Below are positions 17,445 through 25,391 of a stretch of 64,000 bases of DNA, piece after piece. Source of the DNA: Thalassobius sp047123305 (GTDB taxonomy: Bacteria > Pseudomonadota > Alphaproteobacteria > Rhodobacterales > Rhodobacteraceae). The number at the start of each line of letters is the position of its first letter. Position 1 is the first letter of the stretch. A program made the translations under genes and the position numbers. The stretch covers positions 2,356,001 to 2,420,000 of the forward strand of contig NZ_CP138918.1 in NCBI RefSeq assembly GCF_047123305.1, read 5' to 3'. The notes under the pieces are model-generated. The model ran no database searches. It was not told where the DNA came from and saw only the letters and a program-made list of their open reading frames with translations.

Positions 17445-17637
17445 TGACGTATGCGCAAGGCTGGTTTCCGGACTTCGAAGGGGCTTTCGCCCGGTCGCGA
17501 CACCTTCCCGGGAGCCTCGTCCCAGTGGTCTTCGTCACGCCTGACCCTCATTACCGTTGCGGGGGCAGTGCCGGAGTTACACCGGCTTCCCAATTCTCCG
17601 ACAACCCAATTGGGCAGACGGCACCTTACGGTGCTCA
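17445..17637 (-). promoter_or_regulatory. Cobalamin riboswitch upstream of gbcAB
   Basis: Read on the minus strand, the leader has the ordered aptamer blocks: AAGGTGCCG, AATTGGGAAGCCGGTG, CTCCGGCACTGCCCCCGCAA, ACCACTGGGACGAGG, GGGAAGG and the closing GAAGTCCGGAAACCAGCC. These match the cobalamin riboswitch consensus, including the B12 box. The downstream gene is the Rieske oxygenase gbcA, which is not a cobalamin transport or synthesis gene. Confidence 0.9.
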
Positions 17638-17794
17638 AAGTATTCTGAGCACATGCATATTCTGAGATAGAAACGACATCTTGCAGACGAAAAGCGCATC
17701 GATTCCGAGTATGAGGTTGCCGCTTTGCTTTCCCAAAAACGCGACCGATAGAAGTCACGCAGCACTAAATCACAAACAGACAGTGTCATTGCGA

Positions 17795-17960
17795 TCCTCC
17801 CCCACTGAAGTGGTCCGCCCGTAAGGTTAGAAACGCTGACACACATATGGGATGCAAGCGAGGCAAACCGGAAGTGAGCGTCACGAAGTTAATGCAGGTT
17901 GTGGTGCTTTGCGGCCAAGGAATGCCGCGCGTCGATGCGATTAAGCGAGTTCAGACACCT
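17795..17960 (+). mobile_element. Remnant of an IS3-family (IS407-like) element, left end and start of orfA
   Basis: GATCCTCCCCCACTGAAGTG at 17796-17815 matches the left end of the complete element at 49634. The following ATG at 17847 begins MGCKRGKPEVSVTKL, clearly homologous to orfA there (MGIKRHKPEEIVTKL). Similarity is lost after about 36 codons near 17956. No orfB or right end follows, so it is a dead fragment. Confidence 0.85.
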
Positions 17961-18302
17961 GTTTTCGGCAAAAAGTCGGGCACTTCAAAATCTAGATTTA
18001 TCAGCGTCTTTGTCCGCAAACTGGAAGATCTTACATTCCCAGATCTCGCGCTTGCAGCGAATGCCAGCAATGCAAGCTGCGGCCGCATCAATTGGGATGC
18101 AGCGTGCGTGATCGCTATGGGGTGGTGGCCAAACTTTGCAAAGTCCATTTCCTGCGCATTGCTGTCATTGGGGCTACCAGAACATGCCAGGAGGCCTTGT
18201 GAGCGACTTTTGACCGGAGCATCCAGCCTGACTCTCGCTTCAATAGGGGGGCAGCTCCAAGGTCCACGACCCTGTCCTTCAGTTGAGGGCTGGCGTACCG
18301 CA

Positions 18303-20519
18303 TCAGCTGTCCAAAACAGGCGGAATGTCGTCGAAGTTGACCGGCAATTTCAGCGCTCGATAGCCTGTGGCGTCCCGAAGGGCATTTGCAAGAGCCGGCA
18401 CCAAGGCAATGATCGGGGCCTGTCCTGCACCCGCTGGCGGGCTCGCGCCTTGTTCCACGATCTCGATTTCAATTTGCGGAACATTCTCCATGGTTGGTGT
18501 GGGGTAGTCCTCAAAACGTTGCGCTGACAAACCACCATCTGAGATCGGCGCCTCCTCCATCAAAAGCTGACCAATGGCCATCATTGCACATCCCTCAATC
18601 TGCGCCTTGATCTGATCTGGATTGATGGCAAGACCAACATCCATAATGAACGTGCAGCGCTCCGCGCGAATGCTTCTTCGTTCATGGTCCACTGCAACAT
18701 CAAAGGCTGCCGCCACATAGCTATGTTCCTGATAAATGCCGCAAGCATATCCCCGCCCTTTTCCTTTCTCTAACGACTTCGGGTGCCCATCACAGATCTC
18801 CTTGAGGCGGGTCAGGCAGTTTTTTAATTTTGTCCTGTCTTTACCCAGGTTTTGCATGCGAAACTCCAGCGGGTCCCGCTTCAAAATCCGCGCAAGCTCG
18901 TCGATCGCACTTTCAATTGCAAAATTGTTTGGTGCGGCACCAAGCGAACGCCATTCGCCCACATGAAAGGGGAGTTCCACATCGCTCATTTCGATCCGCC
19001 GAGCCTTAGCTGAATAGGGAGCATTGAGTTCACGTGCAGCTCCGAAGTCATGCATCACCAAGCGCATACCGGACAAAAGCGGCTGCGGGGCCATGAGCTC
19101 TGTCAACAAGACATGGCCGCTGACACACGCGTGCCGCCAATCCGAAATCTGGCCCTGAGCATCCACCCTAATTTGAACGCGGTGAGAAGAAGGGGGACGT
19201 GTCCGGTCTGCGAGAAACTCGTCCCGCCGAGACCAAGTCACCTTGACCGGCCGTTTGACCTCCTGTGCAAGAAGCACGGCCTCGCGCACAACATCGTAAA
19301 GGACTCGCCCACCAAATCCGCCACCGACGCGCATCGCGTGAACAGTTACTCGATCGGTAGACCAGCCAAGATCGGCTGCTGCCTTCTTCTGGTTGACGAA
19401 AATGTCCTGGGTGCCAGTCCAGATGTCGACAACCTCTTGTCCGTCATGTTGTCTGAATTCCGCTACAGCTGTTCTTGGTTCTTGCGTTGCGTGATGCAGG
19501 ATTGGCTGGTCAAAGCGCATGTCAACTGTCCAGTCAGTGGACAAATCAACATCCTCGTCCACGATGGAATGTTCAAGATCACCCTTTGCAAGCGCCCTGT
19601 CTACATCAACCCGTTCTGCGACTTTCTCAGCGGTAAACCGGTCCGGCCGGTCCCACACCACCTCCAGGCGCTTCAGGGCCTCTTCAAGTCCACGAGGCGT
19701 TTCCGCGACCACACCAACGAGCCGCCGTGGCTTGTCGATGACCACCTTGATCACCCCTGGCACTTGCCCGGCACCTCTGTCGGACACGTCTATGATCTTC
19801 GCATCTGGTGCGGGGGCCTGAAACACTCTCCCGAAAGCCATATCCGGGCGAATAATGTCGGCAGCAAAAACAGGCGCACCTGTCACGATTTCCCGGGCCT
19901 GAATTTGAAGCGCTTGATGACCGATCTGCCGTTTTTCGCGCTCTGCGTCAAACGTGTAACTGGTGCCCTCAGGCAAATTATCTGAGGCAAGCGTCAGCTC
20001 ATTCCCGGCAACGGCATCCGAATAGGACAGAAAACGCTTGTTAGGTGCGTAAAACCCACCGTCGGCGTCCACAAGTGTTGTCGGTTTCACACCGGCGATT
20101 GCTGCTGCGCGCCGTCTAAGCTCTTCGCGCAGTCGCGCCGCCGCGTCTGCAACGGGCCGCGCATGCAAGGCGATCGCCTGACTGCCTGTTGTAAAGCGCA
20201 TATGGGGCACATCCTGTGTGGAGGGGAAGCTTACCTTTATGTCTGAGCTTTCGACATTGAGCTCTTCCGCCACAATCTGGGCAAGCCCCAGTGAAGACCC
20301 TTGCCCCATTTCATGGACCGGACTCAGCATCGAAATCTGACCGTCCCGACCGACTGATATCCAGGCAACGTCGTCGATGTCTGGAGTGGCGAGTGAAGGC
20401 AGAATGGGAACGAACCGACGACCTACCAAATAGGTGACTGTCAGGCCTGCTGCCGTATACCCAGCCCCTTTCAGAAAGCTCCGGCGCGTGAAACGGCGTT
20501 TCGCTTTGATGGCTTTCAT
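18303..20519 (-). CDS. iorB: Molybdopterin-binding subunit of a xanthine dehydrogenase/isoquinoline 1-oxidoreductase family enzyme
   Basis: This is a 738-residue large subunit of the IorB/aldehyde oxidase family. A twin-arginine signal (TRRSFLKGAGYTAAG, residues about 11-30) indicates folding with cofactor in the cytoplasm and Tat export. Moco contacts include MGQGSSLGLAQIVAEEL (about 70), GGGFGGR (about 375) and GEWRSLGAAPNN (about 525). Near the end the sequence reads PPAGAGQAPII where family members usually have G-x-G-E, with the glutamate serving as catalytic base. Its start overlaps the iorA stop. The likely reaction is hydroxylation of an N-heterocycle or oxidation of an aldehyde; the substrate is unknown. 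Confidence 0.85.
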   Translation of the reverse strand: MKAIKAKRRFTRRSFLKGAGYTAAGLTVTYLVGRRFVPILPSLATPDIDDVAWISVGRDGQISMLSPVHEMGQGSSLGLAQIVAEELNVESSDIKVSFPSTQDVPHMRFTTGSQAIALHARPVADAAARLREELRRRAAAIAGVKPTTLVDADGGFYAPNKRFLSYSDAVAGNELTLASDNLPEGTSYTFDAEREKRQIGHQALQIQAREIVTGAPVFAADIIRPDMAFGRVFQAPAPDAKIIDVSDRGAGQVPGVIKVVIDKPRRLVGVVAETPRGLEEALKRLEVVWDRPDRFTAEKVAERVDVDRALAKGDLEHSIVDEDVDLSTDWTVDMRFDQPILHHATQEPRTAVAEFRQHDGQEVVDIWTGTQDIFVNQKKAAADLGWSTDRVTVHAMRVGGGFGGRVLYDVVREAVLLAQEVKRPVKVTWSRRDEFLADRTRPPSSHRVQIRVDAQGQISDWRHACVSGHVLLTELMAPQPLLSGMRLVMHDFGAARELNAPYSAKARRIEMSDVELPFHVGEWRSLGAAPNNFAIESAIDELARILKRDPLEFRMQNLGKDRTKLKNCLTRLKEICDGHPKSLEKGKGRGYACGIYQEHSYVAAAFDVAVDHERRSIRAERCTFIMDVGLAINPDQIKAQIEGCAMMAIGQLLMEEAPISDGGLSAQRFEDYPTPTMENVPQIEIEIVEQGASPPAGAGQAPIIALVPALANALRDATGYRALKLPVNFDDIPPVLDS

Positions 20520-20986
20520 GATTGCCTCCTCAGTTCACGGGCAGCACGTAGAATTGCCTTTTGAACGCGGGACTGCGTACCGCAACGGCACAGATTGCTG
20601 TTCATGTGGTCGACAATCGCCTGTTCGTCCGGCGCCGGATTTTCCTTCAGCAGCGCCACAGCCTGCATGATCTGCCCGGCTTGGCAGTAGCCACACTGGG
20701 CGACACGCTCATCGAGCCATGCCTGTTGCACCGGATGCAAATCGACGCTGGCACTGGTCAGACCTTCGATGGTCAGAATGTCGAGGGTCTCAGCATCTGA
20801 CGCACGCATTTGGCAGCTTCGGACGACATTCCCGTCGACGTGGACCGTGCAAGCGCCACACCCACCGTCGCCGCATCCGAACTTGGTACCAACAAGACCC
20901 AGATGTTCCCGTAACACTGTAAGAAGGGTCTCCTCCTGCCAGTTGTCCGGAACGTCGCGCAGGGATCCGTTCACTCTGAGCTGCAT
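20516..20986 (-). CDS. iorA: (2Fe-2S) iron-sulfur subunit of the IorAB oxidoreductase
   Basis: This 156-residue protein has a plant-type 2Fe-2S domain (CGDGGCGACTVHVDG near residue 42) and a second helical 2Fe-2S domain (QCGYCQAGQIM and NLCRCGTQ, about 97-140). That is the standard small subunit of molybdenum hydroxylases. The start is set at the ATG preceded by GGAGGTGG; an ATG six codons earlier would place that site inside the gene. It is translationally coupled with iorB and delivers electrons from the Moco site, probably to a cytochrome because no FAD subunit is present. Confidence 0.9.
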   Translation of the reverse strand: MQLRVNGSLRDVPDNWQEETLLTVLREHLGLVGTKFGCGDGGCGACTVHVDGNVVRSCQMRASDAETLDILTIEGLTSASVDLHPVQQAWLDERVAQCGYCQAGQIMQAVALLKENPAPDEQAIVDHMNSNLCRCGTQSRVQKAILRAARELRRQS

Positions 20987-21217
20987 TTGAATTACCACCT
21001 CCATTTAAAAGGGGAGGGAAGTCCGCGGTTTCCCGTTCAATCCCAATCAACGCGAATGCTCGAAAATATGCCGAGCATACGCAATTGCGGACGAACTTGT
21101 GCGCCGTATCAAAATACGTGCCTCTGTCCGACCAGTTGGAAATTTGACTTCGCCTACCTAAGTGAAACGGGTCTAGCACGGTCAGGCGCCGGGCAAATTA
21201 TCATAGGATAAGAACGA

Positions 21218-21781
21218 ATGAGTTTTCAGCAAACTATGTCATCGGCAGGTGTGAATATAAGCTCAATTGAAACTTCTATTGAAACAAGATGCTTTCAAAC
21301 TGGCGGCTACATAATCCGACAGGGCGAGTTCAATAAGAATATTTACAAACTCACAGAAGGCTTGATCAAGCTGGTGTATCTCACCAGCGCCGGCGCAACC
21401 TATACAAAATCTTTTATTGATACCGGTGGGATTTTTGCCTCTATGACAAGCACCCTGGCTGGCGAGCCTGCGCGCTTCTCGGCTGTCTGTCTAACACCTG
21501 TCACCGTTGAGTATATGCCGAGTTTCAAGTTTCGGGAGCTCACGGACAATGATCCCGAAATGCTCCGATTTTCGAACCAGATGTTTCGCCGGCTTGCGCT
21601 GAGGAATGAAGAACGAGAGTACGATTTTCTCTGCTTGAGCGCTGCGGAGCGATATGAGAAATTCATGAACAACGCGCCTGGCCTCGCACAACGCCTCACG
21701 CAAATCGAGATTGCAGCCTATCTCGGGATCACGCCAGTATCGCTCAGCCGTATTCGGGGGGCGCGCGCAGGAGCCGCTTAA
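21218..21781 (+). CDS. Crp/Fnr-family transcriptional regulator
   Basis: This 187-residue protein has an N-terminal cyclic-nucleotide-binding beta-roll (about residues 20-120, GGYIIRQGEFNKNIYKLTEGLIKL) and a C-terminal helix-turn-helix (about 155-183, TQIEIAAYLGITPVSLSRIRG). It lacks an FNR-type N-terminal cysteine cluster, so it is not an oxygen-sensing FNR. It is rather short, like the Crp group that senses unknown ligands. It is divergent from iorAB with a 231-bp gap and is a natural candidate to regulate it. Its base composition is lower in GC than its neighbours, in line with the IS-bracketed location. Confidence 0.85.
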   Translation: MSFQQTMSSAGVNISSIETSIETRCFQTGGYIIRQGEFNKNIYKLTEGLIKLVYLTSAGATYTKSFIDTGGIFASMTSTLAGEPARFSAVCLTPVTVEYMPSFKFRELTDNDPEMLRFSNQMFRRLALRNEEREYDFLCLSAAERYEKFMNNAPGLAQRLTQIEIAAYLGITPVSLSRIRGARAGAA

Positions 21782-21865
21782 ACGCTTTGGTCGCGATTAC
21801 CCGGCGGGCTTTCCTATTCCGTTTTAATGAAATTTTGCTCGCCAATTCGAATCCTGTATTCCGTT

Positions 21866-21905
21866 CATTTTGACCAGCCCCACTTCAGTGGTCCGTTTTG
21901 GTTGT
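21866..21905. mobile_element. Insertion-sequence terminal-repeat remnant
   Basis: TGACCAGCCCCACTTCAGTG continuing GTCCG (from 21867) resembles both ends of the IS3-family element at 49634-50850. It is not attached to a transposase gene. It cuts off the hypothetical pseudogene on its right, marking an old insertion or recombination point. Confidence 0.65.
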
Positions 21906-22647
21906 TAGTGTATGACTAGGCTTTGACAGAGGGGCACACACTCGCGGCTTTCACCCGACAAGCTCTTAGTTTCGCGGCCAAACACAGCGTGTTCTCGCCC
22001 CATATATCCCCGGCACGCACCGTTCTGCGGATTGTCTAGAATATAGTCTTTGCCGGTTGGTGCCGATCTGCGGGCACTCAACCTTTTCCAATCAAGGTTC
22101 TGTTCGTCTGCAATCCTGTAACTCGTTTTCGCCGCAACAAATGCCCATTCCCCGTTCTCCATTGCCCGTTCAAATATTCTGAATCTGTCTTCGCGCTCAC
22201 GGATTGTTTCGCCGGTCTCCGGTGCCTCTCCGCGCCAGCCATCTATGTGAACGGATCAAAGTTCAACGACAAATCGATGGCTTCCCGCGCGGTCCAATAA
22301 GGCTTGCGGGCCCACTTCCCGACGAGCCTTCTTTCCTGCTGAAGGCACCGTTCGGAGAGCATCTCACGACGGCGATAGGCAAAGTGCTGCCCATCATATC
22401 CGATTGGCCCTTCTGGGGTGATGGCCAACCACCAGTCTGTATGGAAGGGAATGTTGTTTCGCTCCGCCCGCCAAAGCCAGTCACGCGGAGTGCCAAATCG
22501 TTCGCCAGACCGTTGCGCGCGTGCCTGTAACGCTTCGTGACCCTGTAGCGCTTCCGAAGCATCATCGGCGTCAGGTGAGGTGCCCAACGCAAGCAGGAGG
22601 GCTTCTTCCAAAGCCCAATGGCTCTGGTGAATCCAGGCCTGCATCAT
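21905..22647 (-). pseudogene. Broken hypothetical gene of the mobile-element scar
   Basis: On the minus strand WARKPYWTAREAIDLSLNFDPFT (about 22330-22250) is followed by a stop. The homologous continuation GWRGEAPETGETIRERED and IFERAMENGEWAFVA resumes in another frame from about 22235 to 21905. A single frameshift near 22240 therefore splits one protein. The WxxxEAxxLxLxxDP pattern is known from hypothetical proteins often near integrases; an earlier SHWALEEALLLALGTSPD may be a related repeat. The 3' end is cut by an IS-end remnant and the 5' end abuts an integrase stub. Confidence 0.7.
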
Positions 22648-22664
22648 ATGAGATGCGAGACGAT

Positions 22665-22759
22665 GTGTAATGGCACTTCAGCTCTTTTGGGATGCGACGA
22701 CTGAAGTAGAACACCCCACCTTTAATGAAGGTGAACGGGCAGGAAATGGTCAACGGCAT
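22665..22759 (-). pseudogene. N-terminal stub of a tyrosine recombinase (integrase)
   Basis: About 32 codons (MPLTISCPFTFIKGG..FYFSRRIPKEL) match the N-terminal DUF6538-type segment of phage or island integrases. After SSRISY the match stops and the frame runs into the neighbouring hypothetical pseudogene, so a deletion removed the core-binding and catalytic domains. It marks a former integrated element. Confidence 0.75.
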
Positions 22760-23243
22760 GGTCTACAGCTCCTAGCAGCGGCTAAAAGCTGAAGCGTTTC
22801 CAATGTGTTAGCTTGGGAAGTGGTGCCGGGGGCGGATCTTAAAAGTAAATGTAAGTAATTGTAAATAAATCTAAAAATTATCAATTTAAGGCAATGGTAC
22901 CCCTTTTCGTACCCCCAAGCTTGAATTTGCCTCTGGTGCGAGTGCGAGTGCGAATGCCCGCTGGTCCAAATAAGGCGATCCACTAAAGTCTATCTCACTC
23001 GATGTTGCCTCCATCTTTCCGGGCCGTCGCTGAGTGCCGCCCCCAACTTTTCACGGAATCAAGGGCTATGGAACCGTTACAGTCGTTCGTAGCCTTGGTA
23101 TTGCACGACCGCTTTCAGCCCAAAGCGGACACTGCCTATCTGAAGAATGGGTGGGAAGCAGCCTTTCGTTGCGAAAGCAGCGAATGTCCGAACCGTGGCA
23201 TTGCGCCTTTGAATTTTTCGACCGAGAGCGAAAACTCCGCAGG
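22760..23243. other. Intergenic scar with AT-rich patch and degenerate repeat
   Basis: Directly upstream of the integrase stub, TGGTGCCGGGGGCGGA (22824-22839) resembles the 3' end of a tRNA gene, as an attachment site would. It is followed by an AT-rich stretch (22840-22890). The part 23090-23200 has AGCGGACACTGCC and CAGCGAATGTCCG blocks like other intergenic repeats here. No gene is seen. Confidence 0.4.
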
Positions 23244-24119
23244 TCATGAGAAATTCGACGACGATGCGATCTCTATGAACGCGCTCACCAACCGAAGCCC
23301 TGACCGGTCTTTGGGCGCCACGACCGCGGTTTCGTGCTCTCCTGACAACTCCACGACCGGCACCTGGACCAAACCGCGAGAAATGAGCCCACTGTTGCTC
23401 AGGAAAATGGCGATACCTGCCCCCTGAAGTACCGCTTCGCACATGAGGGGGAAGGTGGCCATCTTGATGGTGCGCTGGAAATTGATGCCGTGTGCTTCCA
23501 GCGCCTCCCGAACGACGCGTTCCGTCAGAGAGCCATTTTCCGGCAAAATAAGCGTTTCCTGCGCCAGATCTCGCAGTGAAAGCCCGTCCCGATTAGAGAG
23601 CGGAGAGGAGGGTAAGAGGTAGGCCACATAGTGAACCTTTTGGACGGGAACTCGTTCCCACTCATCTGACTTAGGGGGATCGGTTATGAGGCCAACATCA
23701 GCTCGCCGCTCCCGCAAGAATCTCGTAGCAGTTGTCCAGTCATACAAAGAGAATTCGATTTCAACGTCGGGGTGAGTCTGCCGAAATTGGCTAATGGCGC
23801 GCAAGGCCGGAAGGGGAGCATTGGCGATGATCCTGATATGGCCCCGCTCCATCGCCTCGAACCCTTCGAGCCGTTCGGTGATGGCCGTATCCAAGGTCAC
23901 CATGCGGTCGGCAAGATCATACAGTTCTCGCCCTGTGCGGGTCAGCTTGACCCCCTCGCGGTCGCGCAAAAGAAGTGGTGAACCGACCTGTTTCTCAAGC
24001 TTGGCCACATGCTGCGTCACCGCCGATTGCGTGACGCAAAGCCGGGTCGCGGCGGCCGAGAAACTGCCCTCGCGAACGACGTAGGCAAAAGCCACGAAAC
24101 GATGGTGATTGGCGCGCAT
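23244..24119 (-). CDS. LysR-family transcriptional regulator
   Basis: This 291-residue regulator has an N-terminal winged helix (residues about 5-60, AATRLCVTQSAVTQHVAKL) and a C-terminal effector domain. The start at 24119 is supported by AAAAAGGAACC upstream; the longer frame adds 15 unlike residues. It is divergent from a UgpC-type ABC importer with two metallophosphoesterases, and two palindromes sit in the 110-bp gap, so it almost certainly controls that operon. The inducer is probably the imported substrate or its breakdown product. Confidence 0.9.
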   Translation of the reverse strand: MRANHHRFVAFAYVVREGSFSAAATRLCVTQSAVTQHVAKLEKQVGSPLLLRDREGVKLTRTGRELYDLADRMVTLDTAITERLEGFEAMERGHIRIIANAPLPALRAISQFRQTHPDVEIEFSLYDWTTATRFLRERRADVGLITDPPKSDEWERVPVQKVHYVAYLLPSSPLSNRDGLSLRDLAQETLILPENGSLTERVVREALEAHGINFQRTIKMATFPLMCEAVLQGAGIAIFLSNSGLISRGLVQVPVVELSGEHETAVVAPKDRSGLRLVSAFIEIASSSNFS

Positions 24120-24153
24120 GTTGGTTCCTTTTTCTTCGGAGAACGTAGCGGCC

Positions 24154-24196
24154 ATTAGTCTCACTAATATGACGTCACAAAACTGAAGGTACGTCA
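24154..24196. promoter_or_regulatory. Candidate LysR operators in the divergent promoter
   Basis: Two perfect inverted repeats lie here: ATTAG-N5-CTAAT at 24154-24168 (T-N11-A form, the likely regulatory binding site) and TGACGT-N15-ACGTCA at 24170-24196. They sit between the regulator and the ABC operon. Confidence 0.5.
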
Positions 24197-24229
24197 GCCT
24201 ACATCCGCCCTGTCAGATGGAGGAATCAG

Positions 24230-25390
24230 ATGGCCGGGCTGAAGATCGAGAATATCACCAAACGTTTTGGCGAGACCGCTGTGCTCAAGGGTGTGTCGCT
24301 GGATATTGCCTGCGGCGAGTTTCTGTCCCTTGTGGGGCCGTCGGGCTGTGGCAAGTCCACCCTCTTGCGGATCATTGCTGGGCTTGAGGAACAAAGCGAC
24401 GGTACGATCGATATAGGGGGGCAGCCTGTTGCAGGACGCCGCGCTGCCGATCGCAACCTGTCGATGGTGTTTCAATCCTATGCGCTTTATCCGCATCTGA
24501 GCGTGGCTGAGAATATTGCTGTACCGCTCAAAATGCGGCGGATGAGCAACTTGCAACGCCTGCCTCTGCTGGGCCGGTTCATGCCCGGTGCCACTGGCCT
24601 TGCCGAAGAGATCGGCCAAGAGATCGCCCATGCCGCAGAGATGCTGGAAATCGCGCATCTCCTTGATCGCAAACCCGGACAGCTTTCGGGTGGTCAGCGT
24701 CAGCGCGTTGCCCTTGGGCGTGCCCTCGTGCGCAACCCGGCGGCCTTTCTGCTGGATGAACCGCTTTCCAACCTTGATGCCAAGCTGCGGGTGCAAACCC
24801 GTGCCGAGATTGCACAGCTGCACCGCCGTCTGAATGCGACCTTTATCTATGTCACCCACGATCAGGTCGAAGCCATGACCATGTCCGACCGGATCGCGGT
24901 GATGATGGGCGGGCGTATCTTGCAATGTGCCAGTCCGGACGTGATCTACGAAGATCCGGACACGATCGAAGTGGCCGAATTCATTGGCTCACCCAAAATC
25001 AATATTTTGCCGGTCTCCTTGACGGGCAACGGGCGGCTTGCCTTTTTTGATCGCGATCTTGATCTGCTAGCAACGGACCGGATTGACGGCGCGGTTTCGC
25101 TGGGCTTGCGGCCTGAGGCGCTGCGGCTTGCCACCGTGGATGTCGTGTTCCAGGGCACCGTTGCCCATACGGAAAACCTTGGTGCGGAACTTTACGTTCA
25201 GGTCGACATCCCCGGCCTTGAAAACCGTATCGTAATGCGTGCTGAGGCCGCGCAGCGCCGGGAGCTGACGATCGGCACTCCGGTCGGGGTTGGTTTTGAC
25301 GCGGCCAATGCCCTCGTCTTTGACGGCAATGGCCAGCGGGTGCGCCGGATCGAAACACTCTCTAAAACCACCGCGCAAGAGGTCGCTTGA
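24230..25390 (+). CDS. ABC transporter ATP-binding protein, UgpC/MalK type
   Basis: This 386-residue ATPase has Walker A GPSGCGKSTLLRI (about residue 37), the signature QLSGGQRQRVALGRA (about 150), Walker B FLLDEPLSNLDAKL (about 172) and VTHDQVEAMTMSDR. A C-terminal TOBE/MalK-like regulatory domain follows (about 245-375). An extra roughly 20-residue insertion (MSNLQRLPLLGRFMPG) lies in the helical subdomain near residue 105. It is the first gene of an operon with two permeases, a binding protein and two phosphodiesterases. It powers uptake of a sugar, polyol or phosphodiester; the exact ligand is unknown. Confidence 0.9.
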   Translation: MAGLKIENITKRFGETAVLKGVSLDIACGEFLSLVGPSGCGKSTLLRIIAGLEEQSDGTIDIGGQPVAGRRAADRNLSMVFQSYALYPHLSVAENIAVPLKMRRMSNLQRLPLLGRFMPGATGLAEEIGQEIAHAAEMLEIAHLLDRKPGQLSGGQRQRVALGRALVRNPAAFLLDEPLSNLDAKLRVQTRAEIAQLHRRLNATFIYVTHDQVEAMTMSDRIAVMMGGRILQCASPDVIYEDPDTIEVAEFIGSPKINILPVSLTGNGRLAFFDRDLDLLATDRIDGAVSLGLRPEALRLATVDVVFQGTVAHTENLGAELYVQVDIPGLENRIVMRAEAAQRRELTIGTPVGVGFDAANALVFDGNGQRVRRIETLSKTTAQEVA

Positions 25391-25391
25391 G

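Noticed and set aside
17847..18527. 226-codon plus-strand open frame
   Set aside because: Only the first 36 codons are real (IS orfA remnant); the rest runs through noncoding DNA and antisense to iorB.
19050..19985. 311-codon plus-strand open frame opposite iorB
   Set aside because: Antisense to a well-supported molybdoenzyme gene, with no domain of its own.
22824..22839. A tRNA gene suggested by TGGTGCCGGGGGCGGA
   Set aside because: Only the 3'-end-like 16 bases are present with no cloverleaf; kept only as a possible attachment-site remnant.
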